In this document: positions 59,001 to 64,000 of the stretch, in pieces
How positions within the stretch are numbered: position 1 is the stretch's first letter
Layout: each line of letters opens with the position of its first letter
NCBI GenBank assembly: GCA_014860575.1
Contig: JACZJK010000046.1
Span: 1-64,000 of the forward strand
Length of the DNA stretch: 64,000 bases
From: Bacteroidales bacterium
GTDB lineage: Bacteria > Bacteroidota > Bacteroidia > Bacteroidales > JAAYJT01
Direction: 5' to 3'
Position numbers and translations under genes: made by a program
The notes under the pieces: model-generated
The model's input: only the letters and a program-made list of their open reading frames with translations
The model's database searches: none
What the model was told of the DNA's origin: nothing

Positions 59001-59041
59001 AGTAATAAAATTAATACGAATTTTTGGTTGCTGTTTCTCAT
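53012..59041 (-). CDS. T9SS-secreted subtilisin-like (S8) protein with GEVED modules; catalytic Asp replaced by Asn
   Basis: 2,009 residues. Signal peptide (to about VIGNSQS), pro-region (about 30-160), then an S8 domain: GITICNLEYSWNYNHADI at 192-209, His230 in DNNHGTAVIGM, oxyanion Asn342 in QAGGNGEV and Ser426 in GTSSAAPCVAGA. The first motif normally carries the catalytic Asp; here that position reads Asn197 (codon AAT at 58451-58453, one base from GAT). Glu199 follows. The enzyme may be weak, inactive or use a different acid. GEVED-type modules follow at about 494-660, 664-895 (long variant), 899-1060, 1064-1240, 1432-1595 and 1599-1830 (long variant), with an unassigned domain at 1244-1430, then the two-Cys module and sorting domain (GIEKVIKQ). 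Close relative of the C1A gene downstream in everything but the peptidase domain. Confidence 0.88.
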   Translation of the reverse strand: MRNSNQKFVLILLLTYSVSVIGNSQSHDAQANEPKPAYYLCEDDLIEIMFVESSRVRLRNGLTTDLTSDAMNGVDAVLSTLFWFEWQRFSEVDEDLIDKWAEDGERNTGQKLYNLNNIFRLQIPKGNDIWELSTKLEALPGIFSARPVPKPMALPLPGNYQSLQGYLKQASIIPSGLDANYAWTVPGGTGSGITICNLEYSWNYNHADITKAVGSQINTNVVDPFSDNNHGTAVIGMLVADNNGWGTTGICFGANLLTCGTNYGSPTATWNVPGAIAVAIANLSAGDIILLEQQWDYTGTGGFVPIEWWLNYSPNPQTNNGVYSAIQTAVANGIHVVQAGGNGEVNTGMLNWYGNSGAIIVGAGTASSGNDLQRITTAYSGSWGTSYGQRFDLQGWGENVMTTGYGTYYSAQGPNYYYRADFRGTSSAAPCVAGAIACVQGYYVANISGTPMLPINMRNLLVSFGTPQVFGPSGNIGPRPDLFLAITNIPPPSNDLDFGDAPDPPYPTLISSSGASHIIDGVTFLGYSVDPETDGQPNATATGDDNDGNNDDDGVIFTSVLMPGQNANLQVIASVPGVLNAWIDFNHMNVWGDPGEFIFQNVILAAGVNNLSFAVPPNGVPGNTFARFRFNTTGGLLFYDGYGPAPDGEVEDYEVFIEEPMSDPYDFGDAPEGTLAYPASGVLGQFPTCINVGLPNSWIQHSNFGAFFGPSVDLEPEGNAGLCPMFNPNTYNQDECFQDGDAGLLTPGAFTIVGSPGAETVVTCPGSNGMTLGPVCTQAIWGQNIDIQVQNFMPNMTGGLVNVIIDWDQNGIWGGVSSCPGGVNVPEHVLINFPVPNGFNGPLSMLMPPGFLIGPNAGYVWARFSITEIPVLLPWDGSGVFEDGETEDYLLLLDAPPPPDFDFGDAPDPTYPTLAASNGASHGNNPPGYFMGALIDYEPDGQSTPNASGDDTNNLQDEDGLSYTSPATVGQSYNWLVQASMLGGFINIWVDFNCDGDWADAGEHVVIDAVSTNLTMGFSILIPANATPGNTFVRVRFSSVQGLSNNGFAPSGEVEDYMLTIAGLPQYDFGDAPDQPWNNYFYPTLLASNGARHLIVSGVHLGNLIDAEVEGLTNINSLGDDQNNLADEDGALTNWHSYMSVGYPMNMKVNASTSGLLDAWMDFNKDGDWNDAGEQIFTSVPLSPGDNYVSFIIPRNANTGFTPFPYSSRYRFSTAGGLSYTGQANDGEVEDYAISFNLNTLYQWSQPHKQTYSNWSGIHCHDAVVSGQLQILVNADDFISYEGNVSGIVWYGCYEIPGLGINRFHLSLHNSNPGCLPADPEIWGADVLLGSVNETATGNYNSMGEMIYRYEYYLPTPVQLQAGSTYWLDISARCNNPNVPARWKWMESSRSRVTALCPAVQRVIVVGVPSVWSPLYWASNNTHSEMAFEIMSAMDFGDAPLPYPTTLANNGACHSNWWGPLHLGNVIDYESDGLPDPNALGDDNNNLQDEDGIVFLSPLYIGQNVAIQVTVTGSGLLQGWVDFNRNGSWSDPGEQIMLNLPVSTGTFIHNFIVPPNAVAGPSFARFRLSTWTLPANIFDGYLPSGEVEDYIVEIIDAFFDFGDAPEGALAYPASGVIGQFPTCMNVGPPGSFIQHNNFGAFFGPSVDFELEGNAGLCPNFNPNMYNQDECFNDGDAGLLHPGAFTIVGPPGAEVIVACPGIPFMPLGNICTLASWGGNIDIQLQNFMPNNTVGYVNVLFDWDHNGIWSGFATCTGGQQVPEHALVNHLIPNGFSGQLSATSPPPFTIGPASGYVWVRISITEQPVPANWDGSGIFEDGETEDYMFHVLPDPNINLQNITVPGGQTTCYEAAQTITTAGSGTTFIVQNGAVVYLVAGQNIIMKDGTHFKNGSYVHVYIEQDGEYCSNPKAIVFEQEPLPKPLPFEIAEKDSFFKVYPNPNTGQFTLELSERSEFSTIKVEIFNLVGERIMDVELLAMKQYLFDLSAKQPGIYLVRVMQGNDVGIEKVIKQ
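53040..54249 (-). repeat. 3' block nearly identical to 45990-47200
   Basis: Partner of the C1A gene's 3' block. A further long GEVED variant of the same family lies inside this gene at about 56340-57050, less similar. Confidence 0.8.
57049..57564 (-). repeat. First GEVED module, nearly identical to 50780-51295
   Basis: Partner of the first GEVED module of the C1A gene. Boundaries approximate. Confidence 0.75.
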
Positions 59042-59055
59042 GGCAATGTTATTAT

Positions 59056-59070
59056 CCAGGCAAAGCCTGG
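59056..59070 (-). promoter_or_regulatory. Hairpin 14 nt before the S8 start codon
   Basis: CCAGGC-TTT-GCCTGG as RNA, 6 bp, ending 14 nt before the ATG at 59041. Compared with the C1A leader the outer pair changes from G-C to C-G while the core stays, and ATTAATTATTAACC precedes the hairpin in both. Confidence 0.55.
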
Positions 59071-59099
59071 TGGTTAATAATTAATTGTAAATGAACTTA

Positions 59100-59167
59100 T
59101 TCTGCAGTGAGTGGGCCCGGTCAGGTGTTTGTTACAGAACGAAGTGAGGAAGGATGCCAAGATGGGG
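59100..59167 (-). promoter_or_regulatory. Element B, copy 2: shared 5' leader motif
   Basis: 68 nt, nearly identical to 52750-52817. Stem TTCTGT/GCAGAA near the 3' end, GGGCCC palindrome inside the loop, CCCCATC at the 5' end (the same heptamer occurs in P1 of element A). Confidence 0.6.
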
Positions 59168-59183
59168 ATTGTAAAAACGACTG

Positions 59184-59214
59184 TAAATGTACGACAAAGA
59201 GGGGCGATTTCCAA
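59184..59214 (-). promoter_or_regulatory. Promoter of the S8 gene
   Basis: On the minus strand: TTG at 59212-59214, 20-bp spacer, TACATTTA at 59184-59191. It is divergent from the OsmC operon. Confidence 0.6.
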
Positions 59215-59326
59215 TACATTTCCAAAAAAATCAAGCTTATTTTAAGCTTTAGTCCTGATAATAAGTGCCGGAAACAAACGCATAAATATTCGAGGCATTA
59301 CAGGATGGTTCTATACTTAAAATTTT

Positions 59327-59334
59327 TACCTTTG
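59327..59334 (+). promoter_or_regulatory. -7 box of the OsmC operon
   Basis: TACCTTTG is a perfect TAnnTTTG 34 bp before the ATG at 59369. No TTG is found at the expected -33 position. Confidence 0.45.
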
Positions 59335-59368
59335 AAAAAACATAAAAAAACTCTTTAACTAAACTAAC

Positions 59369-59773
59369 ATGGAGATAACTTTCCCCGGAGGACTTAAAGT
59401 CCAGGCCAGCTATAAAGGCCACACCATTCTTACCGATCAGCCCGCTTTTGCCGGTGGCGAAAATTCTGCACCAGCGCCATTCGATTTGTTCCTTGCTTCC
59501 ATTGGAACATGCGTGGGCATTTATGTTAAATCATTTTGCGAACAACGCGGCATTGACACCAAAAACATTGTGATCAAACAAAACATGCAAACTAACCCAC
59601 AAAGCCGGTTGATCAGCAAAATAGCATTTGAAATGCACCTTCCCGACGAATTTCCCGAGAAATATAAAGATGCGCTGGTTCACGCTGCCAACCACTGCGC
59701 TGTAAAAAGGCATATGATGAATCCACCTGAATTTGATTACAATATTATTATAGGACATGAAAACAAAGAATAA
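59369..59773 (+). CDS. OsmC-family peroxiredoxin-like protein
   Basis: 134 residues, normal length for the short OsmC/YhfA group. The family's two redox cysteines are visible: Cys48 in ASIGTCVGIYV and Cys110 in AANHCAVKRH; GGENSAPAPFDLFLAS is the usual motif before the first Cys. Known members reduce organic hydroperoxides, though YhfA-like ones are less well characterised. Cytoplasmic. It is first in an operon: the next gene starts inside its last 17 bases (ATG at 59757). No sign of link to the secreted proteins on the opposite strand. Confidence 0.9.
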   Translation: MEITFPGGLKVQASYKGHTILTDQPAFAGGENSAPAPFDLFLASIGTCVGIYVKSFCEQRGIDTKNIVIKQNMQTNPQSRLISKIAFEMHLPDEFPEKYKDALVHAANHCAVKRHMMNPPEFDYNIIIGHENKE

Positions 59774-60227
59774 AACTGCTTTGGCAGAAAAGATAAGGGA
59801 GTTTCTTACCCATAAAAATGTTGCTGTTGGAGGTGCTTCGCGCGATCCAAAGAAATTCGGCAACATCGTATTGAAGGATCTTTTGGCAAAAGGATATGCA
59901 GCCGTTCCGGTTAACCCCAATGCCGAAGAGATTGACGGACACAAATGCTATCCGAACCTCAGCGCATTGCCGAAAGAAATTGACGCACTTGTGCTTGTAA
60001 CTCCTCCGGTCCAATCGCTCTTGCTCCTCAAGGAAGCCATAGCCAGGGGTTTTCAGCATGTATGGCTGCAGCAGGGTTCAGAAGATAATGCAGTAATTGA
60101 TTTTTGCATACAGAACAACCTGAAGTATGTGAGCGGGAGATGTATTTTGATGCACCTTGAACCGGTAAAAGGGTTTCACGGTGTTCACCGTTTTATAAGT
60201 AAGGTTTTTGGAACTTTCCCCAACTAA
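59757..60227 (+). CDS. CoA-binding domain protein (YccU-like)
   Basis: 156 residues. A Rossmann-type CoA-binding domain: NVAVGGASRDPKKFGN as the nucleotide-binding turn, AVPVNPNAEEIDG, then DALVLVTPP and FQHVWLQQGSED, and the C-terminal CILMH segment. It corresponds to the short YccU/CoA_binding_2 family, whose role is not settled. The start overlaps the OsmC gene by 17 bp, so the two are almost certainly translated from one mRNA. The Cys-rich protein follows 11 bp downstream. Confidence 0.88.
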   Translation: MKTKNKTALAEKIREFLTHKNVAVGGASRDPKKFGNIVLKDLLAKGYAAVPVNPNAEEIDGHKCYPNLSALPKEIDALVLVTPPVQSLLLLKEAIARGFQHVWLQQGSEDNAVIDFCIQNNLKYVSGRCILMHLEPVKGFHGVHRFISKVFGTFPN

Positions 60228-60238
60228 ACTGAACCACA

Positions 60239-61243
60239 ATGGCAGCCGCAGTTAGCCCTAACCTCAGTCAGTGTTTAAAAGTAGGAGAATGCCTGACGCA
60301 TTTTAAGTTCAGGGGCTGGTTCTATGAGCGGGAATTCCTGAATTTTGAGGCTCCGCTTGAAACACGCCTGAGAACCTATTTTTATTCGGTTGCCATCTGT
60401 CATCAAACCCAGAAGTTGTATAACAAAAAGCTAAAGTTATGGGGATGGGAGTACATTGAACACACTTTTACACAACTCGGAAAGAATAATTCCCCTTTTC
60501 TGCAACGGGGAATAATTGCTTCACTTCCGTTTAACGATTTATGCAACCGGCTGGCTTCAATGTTTTCTGATGATTTCAGCCCGCTGAATACTACACTCGA
60601 TCGCGTGGCTGAACGCGCATCGTTCCTGGCCGAAACAGATTATATCCTCGAAAGTCAGTTCAAAGGCAGTATTCATTATATCATTAAACACTCGAAACAA
60701 CGGCTGTTTGCTGACGGCATAGGGCTATATGAATTACTGGGTACATTCAAGGCATACTCCGACCCCATGCGCAAGAAAAGCACATTTCTGTTGAAATTAA
60801 TACAGGATGCCGGGCTGCTGAAGGTAAAAGATCCAGAGAATTTTATCCCGATAATGGATTACCATATGCAACGCGTTATGCTCCGAACCGGTTGTGTTGA
60901 AGTAAACGACCATAAACTTGCATCAAAACTCAGGAATCGTCAGCCTGTTGATAGTGACGCAAAAGTTAGAATGGCATGCATTGAGGCTTTCCGGATCATC
61001 GCAAGTGTATCGGGCAAGCCCATTGTTGAACTCAATGATTTTTTCTGGTCATTAGGCCGCAGTTGTTGCAATAAGGAATTGTTTTGCCAGACTGGTCACT
61101 GTGAGAAAGATCCCTGTACTTTCGCCCGAATGGTAAACCACGACCCTCATGACAACTGCTCACTCGCTGATGTTTGCCTTGGCATGGAACAGGAAAGTTA
61201 CAGGCAGATGTGGCAACCGGTGGTGGAGACACATTATTACTAG
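60239..61243 (+). CDS. Unknown protein with C-terminal cysteine cluster
   Basis: 334 residues, no signal peptide or membrane segment, mostly helical. The C-terminal 65 residues hold a dense set of Cys: RSCCNKELFCQTGHCEKDPC and then DNCSLADVC, spaced as in proteins with an iron-sulfur cluster or structural zinc. Segments such as AVSPNLSQCL, YFYSVAICHQTQKLY, FLAETDYILE, and DSDAKVRMACIEAFRIIA hint at a helical fold like the HhH-type DNA repair or base-processing enzymes, but I cannot assign a family. The gene lies 11 bp after the CoA-binding gene and ends the operon. A weak AT-rich hairpin follows at about 61263-61290. Confidence 0.8.
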   Translation: MAAAVSPNLSQCLKVGECLTHFKFRGWFYEREFLNFEAPLETRLRTYFYSVAICHQTQKLYNKKLKLWGWEYIEHTFTQLGKNNSPFLQRGIIASLPFNDLCNRLASMFSDDFSPLNTTLDRVAERASFLAETDYILESQFKGSIHYIIKHSKQRLFADGIGLYELLGTFKAYSDPMRKKSTFLLKLIQDAGLLKVKDPENFIPIMDYHMQRVMLRTGCVEVNDHKLASKLRNRQPVDSDAKVRMACIEAFRIIASVSGKPIVELNDFFWSLGRSCCNKELFCQTGHCEKDPCTFARMVNHDPHDNCSLADVCLGMEQESYRQMWQPVVETHYY

Positions 61244-61326
61244 CTTTGGCATGTCTTAACAATTTCTTAATATTGAATTAAAGAAAGCTTAATACACATC
61301 TTAGCCCTTCCAACCAATCACAGTTC

Positions 61327-61334
61327 TATTTTTG
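61327..61334 (+). promoter_or_regulatory. -7 box before the 118-residue gene
   Basis: TATTTTTG fits TAnnTTTG and lies 17 bp before the ATG at 61352, giving a very short leader. No clear -33 box. Confidence 0.4.
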
Positions 61335-61351
61335 CGTTTTGATTCTGAAAA

Positions 61352-61708
61352 ATGCAAAACACAATTAAAACGTTCCTGGTACTATTCATTCTGCTGTTTA
61401 TGTCAGCACATTCGTTTGCTGAAAATGATTCATTCAAAGACGAATCAAAATCAAATTCCACGGTTAGTTTAACAGGGATTGTCAAAGATAATGACACGGG
61501 CGAGGAATTGGTTTGTGCCGCAATTGAGATCACTGAATTAAAAAGAAAAGTATTTACTGATATTACAGGAAGATTTACCATTACAAATCTGAATCCCGGC
61601 AATTATACCCTTAGGATTTCCTATATCGCTTACGCTGAAAAGGAGATTAAAAAAATATCTGCCTCAACCCAGCAGGATGATCTGATCATTCAACTAAAGC
61701 AGCTCTAG
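61352..61708 (+). CDS. Secreted carboxypeptidase-regulatory-like domain protein
   Basis: 118 residues. Signal peptide (MQNTIKTFLVLFILLFMSAH SFAE), then one beta-sandwich of the CarboxypepD-regulatory-like type: VSLTGIVKDNDTGEELVCAA, DITGRFTITNLNPGNYTLRI, YIAYAEKEI. The domain is usually the N-terminal plug-side extension of TonB-dependent receptors; here it stands alone as a full small protein. Periplasmic or outer-membrane associated. Monocistronic, with its own terminator at 61730-61765. Role unknown. Confidence 0.8.
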   Translation: MQNTIKTFLVLFILLFMSAHSFAENDSFKDESKSNSTVSLTGIVKDNDTGEELVCAAIEITELKRKVFTDITGRFTITNLNPGNYTLRISYIAYAEKEIKKISASTQQDDLIIQLKQL

Positions 61709-61729
61709 CTTCATATTCTTTAGCACTTT

Positions 61730-61765
61730 ACAAAAACCGGCTTAATTAATTAACTCGGTTTTTGT
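61730..61765 (+). terminator. Terminator after the 118-residue gene
   Basis: ACAAAAACCG (61730-61739) pairs with CGGTTTTTGT (61756-61765), 10 bp, loop containing TTAATTAATTAA. It lies about 20 bp past the stop. Confidence 0.65.
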
Positions 61766-61835
61766 GTATTCTCAATATTTCAGCGACATACACAAAGCGT
61801 TAATCATCAGTCCATTGCGGAATAATATTATTAAA

Positions 61836-61868
61836 ACGTTAATTTAATGTTAACTTTATGTTAACTTT
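61836..61868 (+). repeat. Three 11-bp direct repeats upstream of the YwqK-like gene
   Basis: ACGTTAATTTA, ATGTTAACTTT, ATGTTAACTTT in direct succession, the last two identical. The unit equals one helical turn and the block ends 14 bp before the -7 box at 61883, so it may be an operator. Confidence 0.5.
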
Positions 61869-61882
61869 TGATCAATTATTAT

Positions 61883-61890
61883 TATATTTG
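61883..61890 (+). promoter_or_regulatory. -7 box of the YwqK-like gene
   Basis: TATATTTG matches TAnnTTTG, 28 bp before the ATG at 61919. No TTG at the usual -33 distance; the 11-bp repeats occupy that region. Confidence 0.5.
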
Positions 61891-61918
61891 CTGCAATATT
61901 TTAAAACCGGAGGGCAAT

Positions 61919-62380
61919 ATGAAGAATCTGTTTTTAACTATGGCGATATTGCTGCTTCTTACAGTAGCTGCTGCTTCTGCACAGAGCATCACTGAAAATG
62001 ATGGCTTGTACTACAAGGATGGCGTGCTATATTCCGGTACAGTCACCGAATATTACGAAAATGGTTTGCTCAAAATGGAAATGAATTTATTTGAAGGTCA
62101 GAAGCATGACCTCACATTCATCTATTTTCCTGATGGCACAAAAAAAGAACAGCGTTCATACAAGCATGGTGTTAAGCATGGAACCTGGTACACCTGGGAT
62201 GAAAATAAGAACCTTACCGCTGAAGCAAATTTTAAAGATGGTGACAAACATGGGAGTTGGCTTGTTTGGGATTCAAACGGAAACAAACGCTACCAGATAT
62301 ACTATGAAAACGGCGAAAAAAGTGGCGACTGGTTCATGTGGGATGAAGCAGGCAACCTTGCGATGCAAAGAACATATTAG
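61919..62380 (+). CDS. Secreted YwqK/MORN-like repeat protein
   Basis: 153 residues from the ATG at 61919; the longer in-frame ORF from 61868 is rejected because 61919 has GGAGGG upstream and opens a clean signal peptide (MKNLFLTMAILLLLTVAAAS). The mature part is a run of MORN-variant repeats of about 22-24 residues: GTVTEYYENGLLKMEMNL, GTKKEQRSYKHGVKHGTW, GDKHGSWLVWDSNGNKR, GEKSGDWFMWDEAGN. Such proteins are annotated as antitoxin component YwqK-like or MORN repeat proteins; the antitoxin name is not supported here because no toxin gene is near. Exported, function unknown. Confidence 0.82.
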   Translation: MKNLFLTMAILLLLTVAAASAQSITENDGLYYKDGVLYSGTVTEYYENGLLKMEMNLFEGQKHDLTFIYFPDGTKKEQRSYKHGVKHGTWYTWDENKNLTAEANFKDGDKHGSWLVWDSNGNKRYQIYYENGEKSGDWFMWDEAGNLAMQRTY

Positions 62381-62411
62381 TTTCTGCAATAAATAAAGTC
62401 TCTTGACCTAC

Positions 62412-62450
62412 CGAAAATGCCTTTACTGCGACACAGTAAAGGCATTTTCG
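62412..62450. terminator. Bidirectional terminator between convergent genes
   Basis: A 17-bp perfect stem (62412-62428 with 62434-62450, core AATGCCTTTACTG/CAGTAAAGGCATT) with a 5-nt loop, between the YwqK-like gene (plus) and the TonB receptor (minus). Confidence 0.85.
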
Positions 62451-62491
62451 TCATAAGAAAAAGTTACAACGCTTTGAGAGACAGGCCATAC

Positions 62492-64000
62492 TTAAAACTT
62501 ATAGCTCATACCCAGCCCGAATGAAATCCCTGGATTGTATGAACTAAAATACTCATTTTCGGCCTTGTATGAATGATAAAAACTCTCAATTGATGATTTA
62601 AGGATATTTGAAACCTTAACATCTAGCACTAAATGATTATCTATAAATTTCTTATTCAGGCTAAAATTAAGACTATGGAAAGGGTGGTCAAAAATATCAG
62701 GAAACAAGCCTGCGCCAACAATAGCCAATGTGGGTCCTTTAATATTATAGAAAATCCCGGCTTCCACTCCCAGATCAAAATTACCGTATGTTAGCCCGGC
62801 ATTAATCACATAAGGCGCCTGTCCGGCCATTTGCCTCACAGATTCAACAACCTGCCCTATTTTCTTGTACGTTGTTCTTGAGTTGAACTCACGATCAGAC
62901 ATATCAATTTTTGACTGCACCCATGTAAAATTGCCACTGAAATTAAAATTTGCGAGGGACTCAGAAATAAAATTCAAATCCTTTCTAAGTTCAAATTCCA
63001 GCCCTATTAACTCCCCATCACCAACATTGCGAACCTGATACTCAGTACTAGTTTGCTGTTCGGGTATTCTTACCATTTCAATCGGATCGTCAAAATTCTT
63101 GAAGAATGCACTTACTGAGAATATCTGCCCTCTTTCAAGAAACCACTCCCATCTGAAGTCAATGTTATCAATTCTTGTTTCAGTTAGTTTGCCATCCCAG
63201 TCAGCATAAGTAAAAAGGCTGCCGTTAAAGATTCTGTTGGTCAAAGGATCTATGATCTGTGCAAACGAAAGTTCTTTAAAGGAAGGCCTTGCTATGGTAC
63301 GGGTATAACTTACACGCAGATTCTGTTCTTCTGTAAGGGCAAAGATGAAGTTAACAGAAGGGAAAAAATCCAAAGATTCAAGCACCTTATCGTTCACCAG
63401 ATTTTTACCATTTGCAAAATCTCCATTTGCAAAAGTCTGATCCCGGCCTGTATGGCGTTGTACATAGTTCTCGATTCTCACACCAAGAATAGTTCTGAGC
63501 CTCGGAAGCGGGCTAAATTCGTTCTGGATATATGCTGCTGAATTTCGAATGTTCGATTCGTAGGCATTGGGGTTAGGATCATTATTTCCTGACTGGTAAT
63601 AAATAGAATTTGGTTTGTTCGGATAAATGTGATCCGGGATTAAAATCTGGGTTGGATCGGATGTTTGCCATGACTGACTGCCTACAAATTGCATATCGAA
63701 AAACAAAATCTCATATTCGCGTTCTTTGTAGGTATAATTTACACCGAATTTGAGCCGGGCATCCCGATCAAATAAAGTGTATTTCTTATTCACATCAACT
63801 TTCCCTGAACCATTGATTTCACTTAATGACCGCCATATTCTGGATGGGTTTCCACCGGCGCCAGCCAGAAATAATGTATCAAGCGGCCTGTAAGTAAATG
63901 CTGTTTTCCGGATATCAGGATCGGAAGATGTTGACAAAGTCGGTGAAATCCGCCAGTCAATCTCCCAACCAGAATTCCCAATCAGATGATTGCCATTCAA
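62492..64000 (-). CDS. TonB-dependent receptor, C-terminal part (truncated by window edge)
   Basis: At least 502 residues of the C-terminal beta-barrel; the gene continues past 64000, where no true start is present. Alternating amphipathic strands with aromatic ends are clear (NLRVSYTRTIARPSFKEL, SFAQIIDPLTN, RWEWFLERGQIFSVSAFFKN) and the chain ends in Phe (FGLGMSYKF), the usual outer-membrane protein C-terminus. It imports a substrate across the outer membrane using TonB energy; the plug domain lies outside the window, so the substrate cannot be inferred. The FxVSAFFKNFDDPIE motif is common in the family's barrel. Confidence 0.88.
   Translation of the reverse strand: MNGNHLIGNSGWEIDWRISPTLSTSSDPDIRKTAFTYRPLDTLFLAGAGGNPSRIWRSLSEINGSGKVDVNKKYTLFDRDARLKFGVNYTYKEREYEILFFDMQFVGSQSWQTSDPTQILIPDHIYPNKPNSIYYQSGNNDPNPNAYESNIRNSAAYIQNEFSPLPRLRTILGVRIENYVQRHTGRDQTFANGDFANGKNLVNDKVLESLDFFPSVNFIFALTEEQNLRVSYTRTIARPSFKELSFAQIIDPLTNRIFNGSLFTYADWDGKLTETRIDNIDFRWEWFLERGQIFSVSAFFKNFDDPIEMVRIPEQQTSTEYQVRNVGDGELIGLEFELRKDLNFISESLANFNFSGNFTWVQSKIDMSDREFNSRTTYKKIGQVVESVRQMAGQAPYVINAGLTYGNFDLGVEAGIFYNIKGPTLAIVGAGLFPDIFDHPFHSLNFSLNKKFIDNHLVLDVKVSNILKSSIESFYHSYKAENEYFSSYNPGISFGLGMSYKF

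Noticed and set aside
59531-60059. Minus-strand ORFs of 137 and 103 codons under the OsmC and CoA-binding genes
   Set aside because: They are antisense to two genes of well-known families and have no domain or promoter of their own.
61919-62380. YwqK-like protein as the antitoxin of a toxin-antitoxin pair
   Set aside because: No toxin-like gene is adjacent and the protein has a signal peptide; the name comes from family annotation only.

Overview
The window is a piece of a Bacteroidota chromosome. Evidence: nine proteins end in a type IX secretion (T9SS) type A sorting domain, promoters fit the Bacteroidota pattern (TTG, 20-21 bp, TAnnTTTG/A), most starts lack a Shine-Dalgarno sequence, and a TonB-dependent receptor is present. 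The closest order is not clear from sequence alone. No rRNA, tRNA, CRISPR array, insertion sequence or phage gene was seen.

Layout. From 180 to 59041 every supported gene lies on the minus strand. Eight giant secreted proteins (about 1,360 to 3,290 residues) dominate: a zincin plus C39-like protein (180-4253), a GLUG-repeat protein (4561-9360), two paralogous M12B-like metalloproteases (16212-22316; 23098-28062), a C39-like cysteine peptidase on a long beta-helical stalk (28453-35238), a 3,294-residue adhesin-like protein (35744-45628), a papain-type C1A peptidase with GEVED modules (45963-52691) and a subtilisin-like S8 protein with GEVED modules (53012-59041). All eight share a roughly 70-residue two-cysteine module before the sorting domain. 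Between them, 9971-14044 holds a possible operon (small sorting-domain protein, lipoprotein, LpoB/CsgG-like protein, duplicated-domain protein) and two overlapping small ORFs behind a good promoter; 14285-16069 encodes a TPR/transmembrane/LuxR-type regulator. From 59369 to 62380 genes are on the plus strand: OsmC, CoA-binding protein and a Cys-rich unknown in one operon, then a carboxypeptidase-regulatory-like protein and a YwqK/MORN-like protein. A TonB-dependent receptor (minus strand) runs off the right edge.

How it fits together. The giants look like a battery of T9SS-exported proteases and adhesins, probably for degrading extracellular protein or attaching to particles. Most are monocistronic, with their own promoter and terminator. 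The most interesting non-coding signal is a structured 5' leader: four giants carry an 75-81 nt element (element A) starting 16-19 nt after the -7 box, with a 10-bp stem that covaries between copies. Two others carry a different shared leader (element B) plus a covarying hairpin exactly 14 nt before the start codon. These look like cis-acting RNA controls of T9SS cargo genes and I do not recognise them as a known riboswitch class. A frameshifted sorting-domain remnant and near-identical blocks shared by neighbours show the array is evolving by duplication, recombination and decay.
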